Below are positions 13,807 to 21,860 of a stretch of 22,247 nucleotides of DNA, in pieces. The position numbers and the translations under genes are program-made. Below the pieces are notes generated by a model. The model was given only the letters and a program-made list of their open reading frames with translations, was not told the DNA's origin and did no database searches. How positions within the stretch are numbered: position 1 is the first letter of the stretch; every line of letters starts with the position of its first letter. The stretch comes from CAYXDO01 sp964463485 (lineage in GTDB: Bacteria > Myxococcota > Kuafuiibacteriia > Kuafuiibacteriales > Kuafuiibacteriaceae): the NCBI GenBank assembly GCA_964463485.1, contig CAYXDO010000178.1, positions 1 to 22,247 on the forward strand, in the 5' to 3' direction.

Positions 13807-16230
13807 ATGCCGCGCCTCCCCAAAAAGCCCTTCTCCGTCTCCGAGGCGCTCGCCCCCGTCGCGAGCTACGTGGAGGACGCGAACGTTGCTGCCTTGGCGA
13901 TCGAGCCGTCCGGGCGGCTCGTGATCCTCTACGTCTCTGGCTTGCGTCAGGCCAAACCAACTGCGCTGGACTCCAAAGACGTCGCTCGTGGCGCACACGC
14001 GATCCGCACGCACCTCGGCGCCGCCCAAGGCGCGGCGAGCGGACCCGTCGCCGACGGCCTCGTCGCTTCGATCGCGGCGACCGCAGACGGAGATGCAATC
14101 CGACTCACGCGGCGCAGCGACCGCGCCACGCTCGATCAGTTCGCGTCGGACGGCTCGATGGCAGAAGGCTTTGCGGAGCATCTCGGGGCGGCGATGCGGG
14201 CGGGGACGAGCCTCGTCGTGACGGCGAGCGATCCGGTCGTCAGCTCGGAGGTTCTGGAAGCGTTGACGTTGCTCGTGGATCGCACGATCGCGGTAATCGG
14301 CCCGACCAACGCCGCCCTGCCCTCCGCGCTGCGATTCTCCGGAACCCAGGTGACGGACGCGGCGCTGCTGGGAGCGGACCTCCTCGTCTCCGAGAAGCCT
14401 CCGCCCGCGGTGTTGTTGTCGATCCTCATGAGCGGTCGGCCTTTCGTCATCTCGTGTGAATCGAGCACGGCGCGGGCGGCCTTGCGCGGCATGGTCGCGC
14501 GGATCGCGTTCGAACGCCCAGGGGTCGACACGAGCGCCGCCGAAGCGCTCGTCGAGTCGTGTGTCGACCTGTTCGTAGAGTCCAGTCGCGCGCGACGCAT
14601 CGTGCAGCTCGCCGAGCCGACGAGGGAGGAGGGACGGCTAGGGTTGCGAACCTTGGTGCGCGAGACGACCAACGGCGTGGAGGCGCGCCTCTCCGGCTCG
14701 AGGCTGGCAGTCCGCCTCGGGGAGGCCTCGGAGTGGGACGGCCGCGACAGCTCCCCTCGAGCTGGGATCGAGTCCAGGAGCGGAATCTCGGCCATTCACG
14801 ACGTCGCCGAGGCGCCAAGCTCCGGCCCGGTCGGCCAGGTTCGCGCAGGCGAGCTCGATCGGCTGCGCCCCGAGGAGCTCGTCAGCAAGTCCTTCCTCGT
14901 CGACGTCGGCGGCTTCTCACGCTCGGCCGAAGGCAAGTCGTCGATGTTCCAACCGGGCTTGGTCAGCATCGAGGCGCCCGATCCGGATGAGGACGAAGAC
15001 GAGGTCGGTAGCCTCGTCCCCGAGCCACTCGCCGACGCAGAAGACGACGAAGCGCTCGTCGCCCAGGCCTCGGCGCCTGCGGACTCGCCCGCCGAGCCAT
15101 GGGACGACGATTGGATCGACGACGAAGACGAAACAAAAGGCGACGATGAAGAGGGCACCGCCGACGAGCCTCTCGCTCCAGAGCTCATCGAAGCCGAGCT
15201 GGCGACGGCGCGCGCACCCTCCGACCGACCCGTTCGGACCACGCGGGCAGCGGATGACCGCGACCTGTTCGAGGAAGACGAGGAGGCTTCGGCCCCGGCG
15301 GCCAACAACAGCCCGATCAGCCCGATCAGCCCCATCATGCGGGCGACTGCGCGGGTCTCCGACGACAACGCGCTGGTCGTGCCCGCCGATCGGAAGATCC
15401 GCCCGTCGACAGATTGGAGCTCCGACGATGAGCTGGTCGAGGACGCTTCAGACATCGGGACCGGGATCGAGGAGGTTCCAGCGGACTTCCGAGAACCTCG
15501 CAAGGTCTCGATCGAAGACGAAACCGCCGACGATGGGGGCGATGAGGAACCGCCGGATTGGTCAGAAGGCGAGTCCGAAGAGACGATGGGGAGCGACAAG
15601 GAGGAGAGCGTCCGACCGCGACGCCCGGTGGTCAGAGCGGCCCCCGAGCGACTCCCGACCGATGTACTCAGCGACCGGCCACCCCTCTCTGGGCCTGCGG
15701 GATTACCGCAGCCTGCGACCGTGGACTGGGACGAGGCAAAGACCGGACATGCCGTCGATCCAAGCGAAGACATGGCCGGAGCGCCCAACCGACCTCGTGT
15801 CCGTGCTGTCGACTTCGTGATGACCCAAAACGGGGAAATGGTCGCGCCCGACCAGGACATAGGCTTCGGGATGGAGCCCTCCGGCGAGATCCAGGAGCGC
15901 GATCTGTTGGAGGCCGTGGATCCCTCGGAGTCCGAGCTCGAGCGAAAGTCATCGGGTTTCGACGAGCACACGCCGGTGCTGGCCGCGGTCGCCGCCTTGC
16001 GTCCGGCGGGGCGGCCGCTTGCGCGAGGGTTCGACGAGGGCGAGGCCACGATGCTGCTTCCTGATGGAGACGGCTCCATGGCCGGGTCCGAACCTCCTCC
16101 GCCTCCCCCGATTTCCCAACCCGCGCCGCAACCCGTGGCGCCCGTGCGGCCCGAGGTTTCGCCGAGGCCCAGGCCGCGCCCAAGTCCTTCGCGGGTGGGG
16201 CGAGCGATCTCCAGATTCAGGAAGAAATGA
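13807..16230 (+). CDS. CpaF-like pseudo-ATPase with long acidic disordered tail
   Basis: 807 residues, from an ATG three bases after the HEAT/cyclophilin stop. Residues about 12-280 follow the layout of CpaF/VirB11-type secretion ATPases as I know the family: an N-terminal domain (DANVAALAIEPSGRLVIL), a PVADGLVASI segment like the PxVDARLPDG region, the approach to the P-loop, then ADLLVSEKPPP (190-200) like the Walker B VGEV segment and ESSTARAALRGMVARI like the HANSA region. Where the P-loop GxxGxGKT should be there is TASDPVVSS (139-147), without Gly or Lys, and the histidine of the HANSA region is missing. Residues about 390-760 are acidic, low in complexity and probably disordered, including an SPISPISPI repeat. 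The C-terminus is Pro-rich, then basic. It probably does not hydrolyse ATP. The CpaF link is my own alignment by eye. Confidence 0.8.
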   Translation: MPRLPKKPFSVSEALAPVASYVEDANVAALAIEPSGRLVILYVSGLRQAKPTALDSKDVARGAHAIRTHLGAAQGAASGPVADGLVASIAATADGDAIRLTRRSDRATLDQFASDGSMAEGFAEHLGAAMRAGTSLVVTASDPVVSSEVLEALTLLVDRTIAVIGPTNAALPSALRFSGTQVTDAALLGADLLVSEKPPPAVLLSILMSGRPFVISCESSTARAALRGMVARIAFERPGVDTSAAEALVESCVDLFVESSRARRIVQLAEPTREEGRLGLRTLVRETTNGVEARLSGSRLAVRLGEASEWDGRDSSPRAGIESRSGISAIHDVAEAPSSGPVGQVRAGELDRLRPEELVSKSFLVDVGGFSRSAEGKSSMFQPGLVSIEAPDPDEDEDEVGSLVPEPLADAEDDEALVAQASAPADSPAEPWDDDWIDDEDETKGDDEEGTADEPLAPELIEAELATARAPSDRPVRTTRAADDRDLFEEDEEASAPAANNSPISPISPIMRATARVSDDNALVVPADRKIRPSTDWSSDDELVEDASDIGTGIEEVPADFREPRKVSIEDETADDGGDEEPPDWSEGESEETMGSDKEESVRPRRPVVRAAPERLPTDVLSDRPPLSGPAGLPQPATVDWDEAKTGHAVDPSEDMAGAPNRPRVRAVDFVMTQNGEMVAPDQDIGFGMEPSGEIQERDLLEAVDPSESELERKSSGFDEHTPVLAAVAALRPAGRPLARGFDEGEATMLLPDGDGSMAGSEPPPPPPISQPAPQPVAPVRPEVSPRPRPRPSPSRVGRAISRFRKK

Positions 16231-16238
16231 GGTAAGCG

Positions 16239-16286
16239 TCCAGCGTGCGCTGGATCGCCCGGATGCAAAGACACTGCTCGGCAGTG
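16239..16286 (+). terminator. Two consecutive hairpins after the pseudo-ATPase gene
   Basis: TCCAGC-GTGC-GCTGGA (16239-16254) begins eight bases past the stop. CACTGC-TCG-GCAGTG (16272-16286) follows. Both stems are perfect 6-bp pairs. Neither has a T-run, so this may be a high-GC terminator without U-tract or an RNA-stabilising 3' structure. Confidence 0.4.
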
Positions 16287-16307
16287 CTCCAATTGGGGAA
16301 TCGCGTC

Positions 16308-16333
16308 GGGCACGGGCACGGGCACGGGCACGG
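16308..16333. repeat. GGGCAC hexamer array
   Basis: Four tandem GGGCAC units plus GG, following AATCGCGTCGGGCAC, a slightly altered form of the left edge seen at the other arrays. Confidence 0.85.
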
Positions 16334-16513
16334 TGCGAAACCTCGCTTCGCTCGGTTTCGGGTATCGGTCCGCTGGGGATCCTGAAACTGCCAGCAGGAA
16401 CGGAGAGAATTTTGGAGAAAAGTCGTTCGTGCTCTCCTTGGTTCATGCGGAGGTTGAACTGAAACGCCGCAGGTCGGTCGTGCACCCGACGAAATCCAGT
16501 CACCAACTTGCAG

Positions 16514-16552
16514 TTTCGGCCGAAAACTTCGTAGGGTGAGCTTGCACCCTAC
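16514..16552 (+). promoter_or_regulatory. Two dyads upstream of the TPR gene
   Basis: A 12-bp perfect palindrome, TTTCGGCCGAAA (16514-16525), is followed by GTAGGGTG-AGCTTG-CACCCTAC (16531-16552), a perfect 8-bp stem with a 6-nt loop. CGCC and TTTT come next, ending 15 bases before the GTG at 16576. The second dyad could be a terminator or attenuator, and the first an operator. TTGCAG at 16508 with TAGGGT at 16532 is a weak promoter pair over the same DNA. Confidence 0.45.
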
Positions 16553-16575
16553 CGCCTTTTGGACGTTCGGGGGAA

Positions 16576-17061
16576 GTGACGCAGACCGTGGCCGCAGCCG
16601 CGCAGGGTAATACCCGCGACGTCGCGAGGGAGCTCTCGCGTCTGATCCGCGGCGAGATCGACTTTCGCGATTTCCCGTGGCTCACGCCCCATGAGCGCCG
16701 AGCCCTCGGCGCGCTGGGCATGGCGATGCTCAAGGCGAGCAAGCCGGAGATTGCCAAGGCGGCGTTCGGTGTCCTCATCGATCTGGAGCCCGAACAGGCG
16801 GTCCACTACTTGATGTATGGGCATGCCGCGGCCATGAGGGACCTCGTACCCGAGGCCTTCGAGTACTTCGGTCGCGCGATCCACCTCGCCGCGGCCGATC
16901 GCGATCAAGACGACGTTGCTGCGGAGGCCTTCTTGGCGCGAGGGGAACTGCTGCTGAGGCTCGGTCGCACAGTGGAAGCTCGAGCCGATCTCGCCGACGC
17001 CTGCGGGCGTGTAGGAGATCCTGCGCGGCGTCGGTCCATCGAGTCTTATCTCGCTTCATGA
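16576..17061 (+). CDS. TPR protein resembling SycD/LcrH type III secretion chaperones
   Basis: 161 residues from a GTG, with a purine-rich GGGGGAA immediately before it. After a helical N-terminus, residues about 40-145 read as three TPR-like helix pairs: LTPHERRALGALGMAMLKAS with KPEIAKAAFGVLIDLEP, then AVHYLMYGHAAAMRDL with VPEAFEYFGRAIHLA, then DDVAAEAFLARGELLLRLG with RTVEARADLADACGRV. The length and the three-repeat layout match the SycD/LcrH/PcrH chaperones, which hold translocator proteins before type III export. No other type III gene lies in this window, so a general TPR adaptor is equally possible. The next gene, 61 bp downstream, encodes a small protein that could be its client. 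Confidence 0.7.
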   Translation: MTQTVAAAAQGNTRDVARELSRLIRGEIDFRDFPWLTPHERRALGALGMAMLKASKPEIAKAAFGVLIDLEPEQAVHYLMYGHAAAMRDLVPEAFEYFGRAIHLAAADRDQDDVAAEAFLARGELLLRLGRTVEARADLADACGRVGDPARRRSIESYLAS

Positions 17062-17122
17062 CACACAAAGACGCACCATTTGGATCCGAGATCCGATAAC
17101 CTCCTGCGAGGACCTGCGACGA

Positions 17123-17563
17123 ATGAAAACGCCTGGCAGCCTTCAGCGCACTCCGATCACCCAGCGCCCGACCCGTGAAGGGATCGACGCCAAGACTTCC
17201 AAGAAAGCCGACAAAGCAGAGAAAGCGGACCAGGTCCGAAACGTCCGCATCGTCGACAAGCTCGATAGCGAAGACGAGATCAGCCAAGTTGGTACTCGCC
17301 CCTCGAAGACGAGCCCGCTCGCCGAGGCCGTGCTGCAGGGGCTCGAGGAGCTCGCGAACAAGTACTACGGCGGCGTCGGAAACAACGCGCTCTCCGGCAT
17401 CGACATCCTCGCGCGCAGCGCGGGTTCGGGACAGGCCGACACCGTCGTGTCGAAAGAGTTCCTCGACCTCCGCGCCCGCAGCCTCTCCAAAGAAGTGCCC
17501 GAGCTCGGCACGGACAAAGCTCGCGAGCTGCTCACGAACATCGCCCAGCTACTCGCGACCTGA
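17123..17563 (+). CDS. Small protein with disordered N-terminus, unknown function
   Basis: 146 residues from an ATG, with GAGGA (17108-17112) ten bases upstream. Residues 1-65 are Thr/Ser/Lys/Asp-rich and probably disordered (for example KTSKKADKAEKADQ). Residues about 66-146 are helical, with a central glycine segment YYGGVGNNALSGID and a C-terminal helix KARELLTNIAQLLA. No known domain is recognised. The polar, Ser/Thr-rich start and the neighbouring SycD-like TPR gene fit a secreted substrate with its chaperone, but that is inference from context only. Its last codons are repeated just downstream. Confidence 0.7.
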   Translation: MKTPGSLQRTPITQRPTREGIDAKTSKKADKAEKADQVRNVRIVDKLDSEDEISQVGTRPSKTSPLAEAVLQGLEELANKYYGGVGNNALSGIDILARSAGSGQADTVVSKEFLDLRARSLSKEVPELGTDKARELLTNIAQLLAT

Positions 17564-17592
17564 ACCGACCGGATCGCGGGTCGCGACCTGAA
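17553..17592. repeat. 12-bp direct repeat spanning a stop codon
   Basis: TCGCGACCTGAA occurs at 17553-17564, covering the TGA of the small protein gene, and again at 17581-17592, 28 bp later, in the gap between convergent genes. Confidence 0.8.
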
Positions 17593-17597
17593 GCTGA

Positions 17598-18443
17598 TCA
17601 GTCGAGCTCGATCCAGCCGATCCGCGTTCTCAGCACGTCTTCCTGCGACAGGCCGGCCCTCTCCCGCGGATAGCCGAGCGGCGTCCCGAACACTCGAACG
17701 CCCTGCACCTCGCGGTCACCGACGACGTGGGTGTGGCCATGGATCGCGACCCGCACGCGTCGTCCGCGGCGGATCACGTCGCCGAGCGCGGAGCTCCCCA
17801 TGAACGCGTTGAAGAAGTCCCACGGCCGCCGCCCGACGCGAAAGACCGAGGCCTCGAACGCGAGGTGGTGGGTGACCACGACGACGTCGCGAACGTCCGC
17901 ACGCGCTTCGACCTCTTCGAGCTGTTCGGCCAGCTCGCGCTCCATCTGCCTGGCGACCTCGGCGTCCGAGAGCGGCCGTCCATCGACCTGGAAGTGAACG
18001 CGGTTGGCGTCGGACCACGCGAGCCCGTCGAGCTGTTTGGCCCGGTAGACTTCCTCGGGGAGCTTCAGCCAGTCGGCCTTGAACGAGTAGTCGTACCAGC
18101 CGCAGGTCCCGACGAACGCGACGCCCCGAGCCACGAAGGGAGACGCAGGGAGGTAGTGAGCGCCGGCGTCTCGAGCGAGCTTGGCGAGGTGGACGCGGTA
18201 ACGCTCGAACGTGTCCCCTTCCCTACGCCACAGCTCATGGTTGCCGGGCACGTAGAGCACTTCCGGCGCGATCGCCCGGAGCGCCGTCAGCGTCCGGGAG
18301 ATGCGGCCGTCGTCGTGGGAGATATCTCCGGCGCACACGATGACGTCGGGCTTCTGTTTGAGAATCTCCATGCAGAGGCTGACGAGGAGCTCCCGATTCT
18401 CCGCGTAGTCGATGTGGAGATCGGACACGGACGCGATGCGCAC
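17598..18443 (-). CDS. Calcineurin-like metallophosphoesterase
   Basis: 281 residues from a GTG. The metal-binding motifs of the family appear in order: SDLHID (Asp8, His10), GDISHDD (Asp40), GNHE (67-70, Asn68 and His69), VTHH (190-193) and GHTH (236-239, with His235 before it). These bind two divalent metals and support hydrolysis of phosphoesters. The insert at about 115-185 is helical and charged and probably shapes the substrate site. No signal peptide or membrane segment is present, so it should be cytoplasmic. The substrate (nucleotide, nucleic acid or phosphoprotein) cannot be told. It is transcribed away from the pseudokinase gene, with only 73 bp between their start codons, so the two may share regulation. 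Confidence 0.9.
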   Translation of the reverse strand: MRIASVSDLHIDYAENRELLVSLCMEILKQKPDVIVCAGDISHDDGRISRTLTALRAIAPEVLYVPGNHELWRREGDTFERYRVHLAKLARDAGAHYLPASPFVARGVAFVGTCGWYDYSFKADWLKLPEEVYRAKQLDGLAWSDANRVHFQVDGRPLSDAEVARQMERELAEQLEEVEARADVRDVVVVTHHLAFEASVFRVGRRPWDFFNAFMGSSALGDVIRRGRRVRVAIHGHTHVVGDREVQGVRVFGTPLGYPRERAGLSQEDVLRTRIGWIELD

Positions 18444-18474
18444 TCGGCCTCGAACCTGCGGCTGGGCCGTCCGA

Positions 18475-18504
18475 TCGGCAAGCTTCTCTCCAACGTGTTA
18501 TGAT
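18475..18504 (+). promoter_or_regulatory. Candidate extended -10 promoter of the pseudokinase gene
   Basis: TGT-TATGAT (18496-18504) is a good extended -10, with TCGGCA (18475-18480) as a weak -35 at 18 bp. The predicted start of transcription is about 6 nt before the ATG at 18517, too short a leader for a Shine-Dalgarno, and none is visible. Confidence 0.45.
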
Positions 18505-18516
18505 CTCGGACTCCGC

Positions 18517-20616
18517 ATGGATCGACTCCTCTCGGTTCTCGGTGTCCGTCACGCGGTCCGTTGGACCGAGGCCGACGGCAGACCTGCGACCTTGATCACA
18601 ATCCGGCTGGAGGGACCGCTCCTGTCCGAGCTCGCGAACGCGCTCGTCGCGGAGGCTCAGATCGCGGCCACGACGTCGCTGCGCGGGTCGCTCGAGGTGT
18701 TCGGTTTGACGTTGGAGCCGCAGCGGATCCTCGTCCGCGTGGGAGCTCTGCCGGCCGGTGCCCTTCGGCTCGACGAGCTCTTGGTGCGCGGCGGACCTGT
18801 GCCTTCGACCTGGGCGCGCGCCCTCGTCGACGGCGTGGCAGGCGCGTTGCGGGAGCAAGCGTCGGCGCCAAATCTCATGGGCCGGCCGAGAGTCCACTCC
18901 CGGCTTTGTCCGGCCGCGGTGACGCTCGATCCAACGGGCGCGGTTCGGTTGATCGGACCAGGGCTGCCGCTCCTCGACGTGCTCTTGGTGCCTTCGCTCG
19001 AGCCGCCCTATCCGTCGCAGTTCGGACCCGGGGCCGACGTGTACGGGCTCAGTCGGATCGTCGCGGAGACCTTGATCGGAAGCGTGGCGGCCAACGCCTT
19101 CGCGCGCGGCGAGGCCGTTCCGCTCGGCGCTCCGCAGATCGAGCAAGCGCTCGGTCGGGGGCTCGCGCCCGATCCTCGCTATCGTTTTCCGGAGCTTGGG
19201 TCTTTGTGGTCGGCCCTCGCGGCGGCCTTTGGACCTGCGATGCCGATGGATGTGGTTGGATTTGGGGCGTCGCGCGGGATCGACGTTTCGCGCCAAGGCG
19301 TCGAGGCGCTTCGGCTGCCTGCGCCCGTAGCGCCGCCGGTCCCTGGGCCGCTCGATCTGCCGACCATGCGGATCGACGCGGCGCCCGCGGCGGCGGGCTG
19401 GGCCCCGCTTGCGCCCGCTCCGACGTCGGGCTGGGCGCCGCTTCCGGCCGCTCCCATGCCGGTCGTTGCGGCACCGGAGAGCCGTTCCGAGAGCCGTCCG
19501 CCGCCCGCGCCGATGGCGGTCAGCGCACCCCAGAAGCTCCCGCCAGCGCACACGCCGCTCGCGGCTGCTCCAACCGTATCGGCACCGGGGGACGCCTGGG
19601 CTCCCGTGAGGCCCACCGCGCCGCCGCGGGCTCTGGCGCCTTCCCCCGCTCGCCCCTCGGCGCCCCCGAAAGCATCGCCGAAGGCCGAGGTCGACGGACC
19701 GACGACCCGGGTGTCGACGCCGCCGGAGCTCGATCCGTGGGCGTCCGCTCGAAAGCCGATCACGAAATCAGCGGAGCTCGACACGGATCGCATCGCCGCG
19801 GACCTGCTGCTCGCCGCCCCACGCAAATCCGATCCCGCGCAGACGGTCGAAGACTCGCGGCCCAAAGACACAGGACCGGAGAGCACAGGCCCAAAACCGG
19901 AGAACGCAGGCGCAAAATCGGAGAGTGCAAGAGCGGAGAAGGCGACTGCCGAAGGGAGCTCGAAGCCAGGGCTCGTGCTCCCCGTCCCGAAAGGTCCGGC
20001 CCCGCTCGCGATTCGGAAGTCTCTGTTGCAGTTCTCGCCGGACGGCGAGCGCCGCCCGGTGGCCCCGCAGAACCCAACGGGTTTGTGGCTTCCGACGGCT
20101 TCGGTGGTGCTGATCCTCATCGTCGGCGCCTTGGTCGTCCGAGCCATGCGTGCGCCCGATCCGAGCAAGCCGATCTTGGTCCCGAGCACCAAGAATCTGT
20201 TGGTCCGCGCGGAGACCCCGCGCGCTCCGCCCCCGGCCATCGCCCAACCGTCCAAGCCTCGAGCCGACCTCGCCACCACCACGAGGATCGAGACGCCGCC
20301 GGAGCCCGAGCCGCTTCGGCACACGCGCCCGGCGGATCTGATTCGAGGAGCGGTCGTGCCCTCGACCGGCCTGCCCGCGCCTTCAGGCGTGCTCACCGTG
20401 GACAGCTCGCCGCGCGGCGCCGCCGTCGCCGTCGACGGTCGTCAGGTCGGTCGAACGCCGATGTTACGACCGATGTCGCTCAGCCCTGGACAAACACTCA
20501 CCATCGAAGTTCAGCACAACGGGTATTATGCAGCGACCGAGCGAGTGACCGTCCCAGACAGTCGAAACCTCGAGCTGAATGTGGTGCTCGAGCGAGTCGC
20601 CAAACCCAGGCGCTGA
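18517..20616 (+). CDS. Pseudokinase-TM-PEGA membrane protein
   Basis: 699 residues from the ATG at 18517; a reading from 18412 would run through the promoter. Residues about 1-235 match the outline of a Hanks-type Ser/Thr kinase, especially the C-lobe: VHSRLCPAA (126-134) where HRDLKPxN belongs, IGPG (146-149) where DFG belongs, ADVYGLS (173-179) like the SDVYSLG segment, and DPRYRF (219-224) like the conserved Arg region. The catalytic Asp, Asn and DFG Asp are all replaced, so phosphotransfer is unlikely. A long Pro/Ala-rich linker follows, with imperfect TGPEST/GPKPEN-type repeats. One membrane segment is at about 522-545 (LWLPTASVVLILIVGALVV), and a PEGA domain at 624-699 (VDSSPRGAAVAVDGRQVG). 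This is the usual kinase-TM-PEGA layout, with kinase inside and PEGA outside, and a dead kinase. Confidence 0.87.
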   Translation: MDRLLSVLGVRHAVRWTEADGRPATLITIRLEGPLLSELANALVAEAQIAATTSLRGSLEVFGLTLEPQRILVRVGALPAGALRLDELLVRGGPVPSTWARALVDGVAGALREQASAPNLMGRPRVHSRLCPAAVTLDPTGAVRLIGPGLPLLDVLLVPSLEPPYPSQFGPGADVYGLSRIVAETLIGSVAANAFARGEAVPLGAPQIEQALGRGLAPDPRYRFPELGSLWSALAAAFGPAMPMDVVGFGASRGIDVSRQGVEALRLPAPVAPPVPGPLDLPTMRIDAAPAAAGWAPLAPAPTSGWAPLPAAPMPVVAAPESRSESRPPPAPMAVSAPQKLPPAHTPLAAAPTVSAPGDAWAPVRPTAPPRALAPSPARPSAPPKASPKAEVDGPTTRVSTPPELDPWASARKPITKSAELDTDRIAADLLLAAPRKSDPAQTVEDSRPKDTGPESTGPKPENAGAKSESARAEKATAEGSSKPGLVLPVPKGPAPLAIRKSLLQFSPDGERRPVAPQNPTGLWLPTASVVLILIVGALVVRAMRAPDPSKPILVPSTKNLLVRAETPRAPPPAIAQPSKPRADLATTTRIETPPEPEPLRHTRPADLIRGAVVPSTGLPAPSGVLTVDSSPRGAAVAVDGRQVGRTPMLRPMSLSPGQTLTIEVQHNGYYAATERVTVPDSRNLELNVVLERVAKPRR

Positions 20617-20953
20617 GCCAACCCGCTACATGACACAGTAGCTGCTAGCTATAGCTAATCCTGCCTGATCCTCATCCTGCCTCAGGATCGGGCACGGGCA
20701 CGGGCACGCACGGGCACGCGCACGGGCACGGCATTTTCGGGACCTCAGCGGCTGTCGAGGAGAGCAACGACGGTCCGCGCCACGCGCGAACCACCTCAGG
20801 AACCCAAGCCGTCTCTCGATGAGTGAGACCCTAGCTCGCCAGCCAGTAGCGTCGAAATTCGGCGCGGCTCTGCGAGGACTTCGTGCCCGTGCCCGTGCCC
20901 GTGCCCGATCCTAGGTAAATGCGATTGAAGACCCCCCCCTCCCGTGACATTCG
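20617..20953. other. Noncoding interval with inverted repeats
   Basis: This 337-bp gap has no supported gene. It holds a 12-bp palindrome, TAGCTATAGCTA (20646-20657), a small dyad ATCCTG-CCT-CAGGAT (20674-20688), a 25-bp perfect inverted repeat made of GGGCAC units, and a run of eight C (20932-20939) just before the glycosylase gene. Confidence 0.7.
20684..20912. repeat. 25-bp perfect inverted repeat bracketing 179 bp
   Basis: The left arm (20684-20708) starts AGGATCGGGCACGGG. The right arm (20888-20912) is its exact reverse complement and ends CCCGATCCT. Both arms continue inward as GGGCAC-type arrays. The enclosed segment has no gene. It could be a miniature element or a strong RNA/DNA fold-back; no target-site duplication is evident. 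Confidence 0.9.
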
Positions 20954-21860
20954 TTGGCGGTGCCCGAGCTCCCCGACGTGACGGTCTACGCCGAGTCCAT
21001 TCTGACCAACCTCGGCGGTCAGTCCTTGCGTGGGATCCGCTTGTTCAGCCCTTTCGTGCTCCGTAGTGTAGCGCCGCCGGTCTCCGACCTCCTCGCGCGG
21101 CGGCTCGAGAGTGTCTCCCGGATCGGCAAGCGCATCGTGCTCGAGCTCGAAGGCGAGCTCTTCATCGTCATTCATCTCATGATCGCGGGACGCTTCCAGC
21201 TCAAGAACTCCGAGCCCCTCCCAAAGTCACCCGGCAAGATCGGGCTCGCTTCCTTCGACTTCGAGACCAGGTCGCTGATACTCACCGAGGCCAGCCAGAA
21301 GAAGCGCGCGTCCGTTCACCTCGTGAGCGGACGCGCCGGCCTCGACGCCCATCGCCGCGGAGGGATCGAGCCGCTCGAGGTGGAGCTCGCGACCTTTCGT
21401 GCGGCGCTGAGTCGCGAGCGCCACACCTTGAAGCGCGCGCTCACGGATCCGGACTTGGTGTCGGGCATCGGCAACGCCTACTCCGACGAGATCCTGCACG
21501 CCGCTCGGCTCTCTCCCTTCCAACTCACGACTCATCTGGACGACGAGTCGTGGGATCGCCTCTTCTCCGCCACCCGGCTCGTACTCACCGCCTGGACCGA
21601 TCGGCTTCGAAAGGAAGCCGGTGATTTTCCCACGAAGGTGACCGCGTTCAGACCCGAGATGGCGGTTCACGGAAAATATCGCTCACCGTGCCCCGTGTGC
21701 GGATCGCCCGTCCTGCGGATCGTCCACGGAGACAATGAGTCCAACTACTGCGCCGGCTGCCAGACCGGAGGCCGAGTGCTGGCCGATCGATCGCTCTCGA
21801 GGCTCCTGAAGGAAGACTGGCCGAGGTCGCTCGACGATTTGGAGGACCGGCCGGCGTTGA

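Larger units (their letters stand above)
16231..16575. other. Structured noncoding interval
   Basis: This 345-bp gap holds, in order, two GC-rich hairpins just after the pseudo-ATPase stop, a GGGCAC array, and two dyads close to the next start codon. No open frame with protein-like composition was found. It probably ends one operon and begins another. Confidence 0.6.

Noticed and set aside
14796..16331. A 511-codon open frame on the minus strand, Ser/Gly-rich
   Set aside because: It lies opposite the pseudo-ATPase gene, is almost all Ser, Gly and Arg, and has no motif; it arises from the biased codon use of the real gene.
18561..20633. A 690-codon plus-strand frame overlapping the pseudokinase gene
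   Set aside because: Arg/Gly/Ala-rich with no domain, in a shifted frame; the kinase-like, membrane and PEGA features are all in the other frame.
20684..20912. GGGCAC arrays as a CRISPR locus
   Set aside because: Units are contiguous hexamers without unique spacers, and there are no cas genes nearby.
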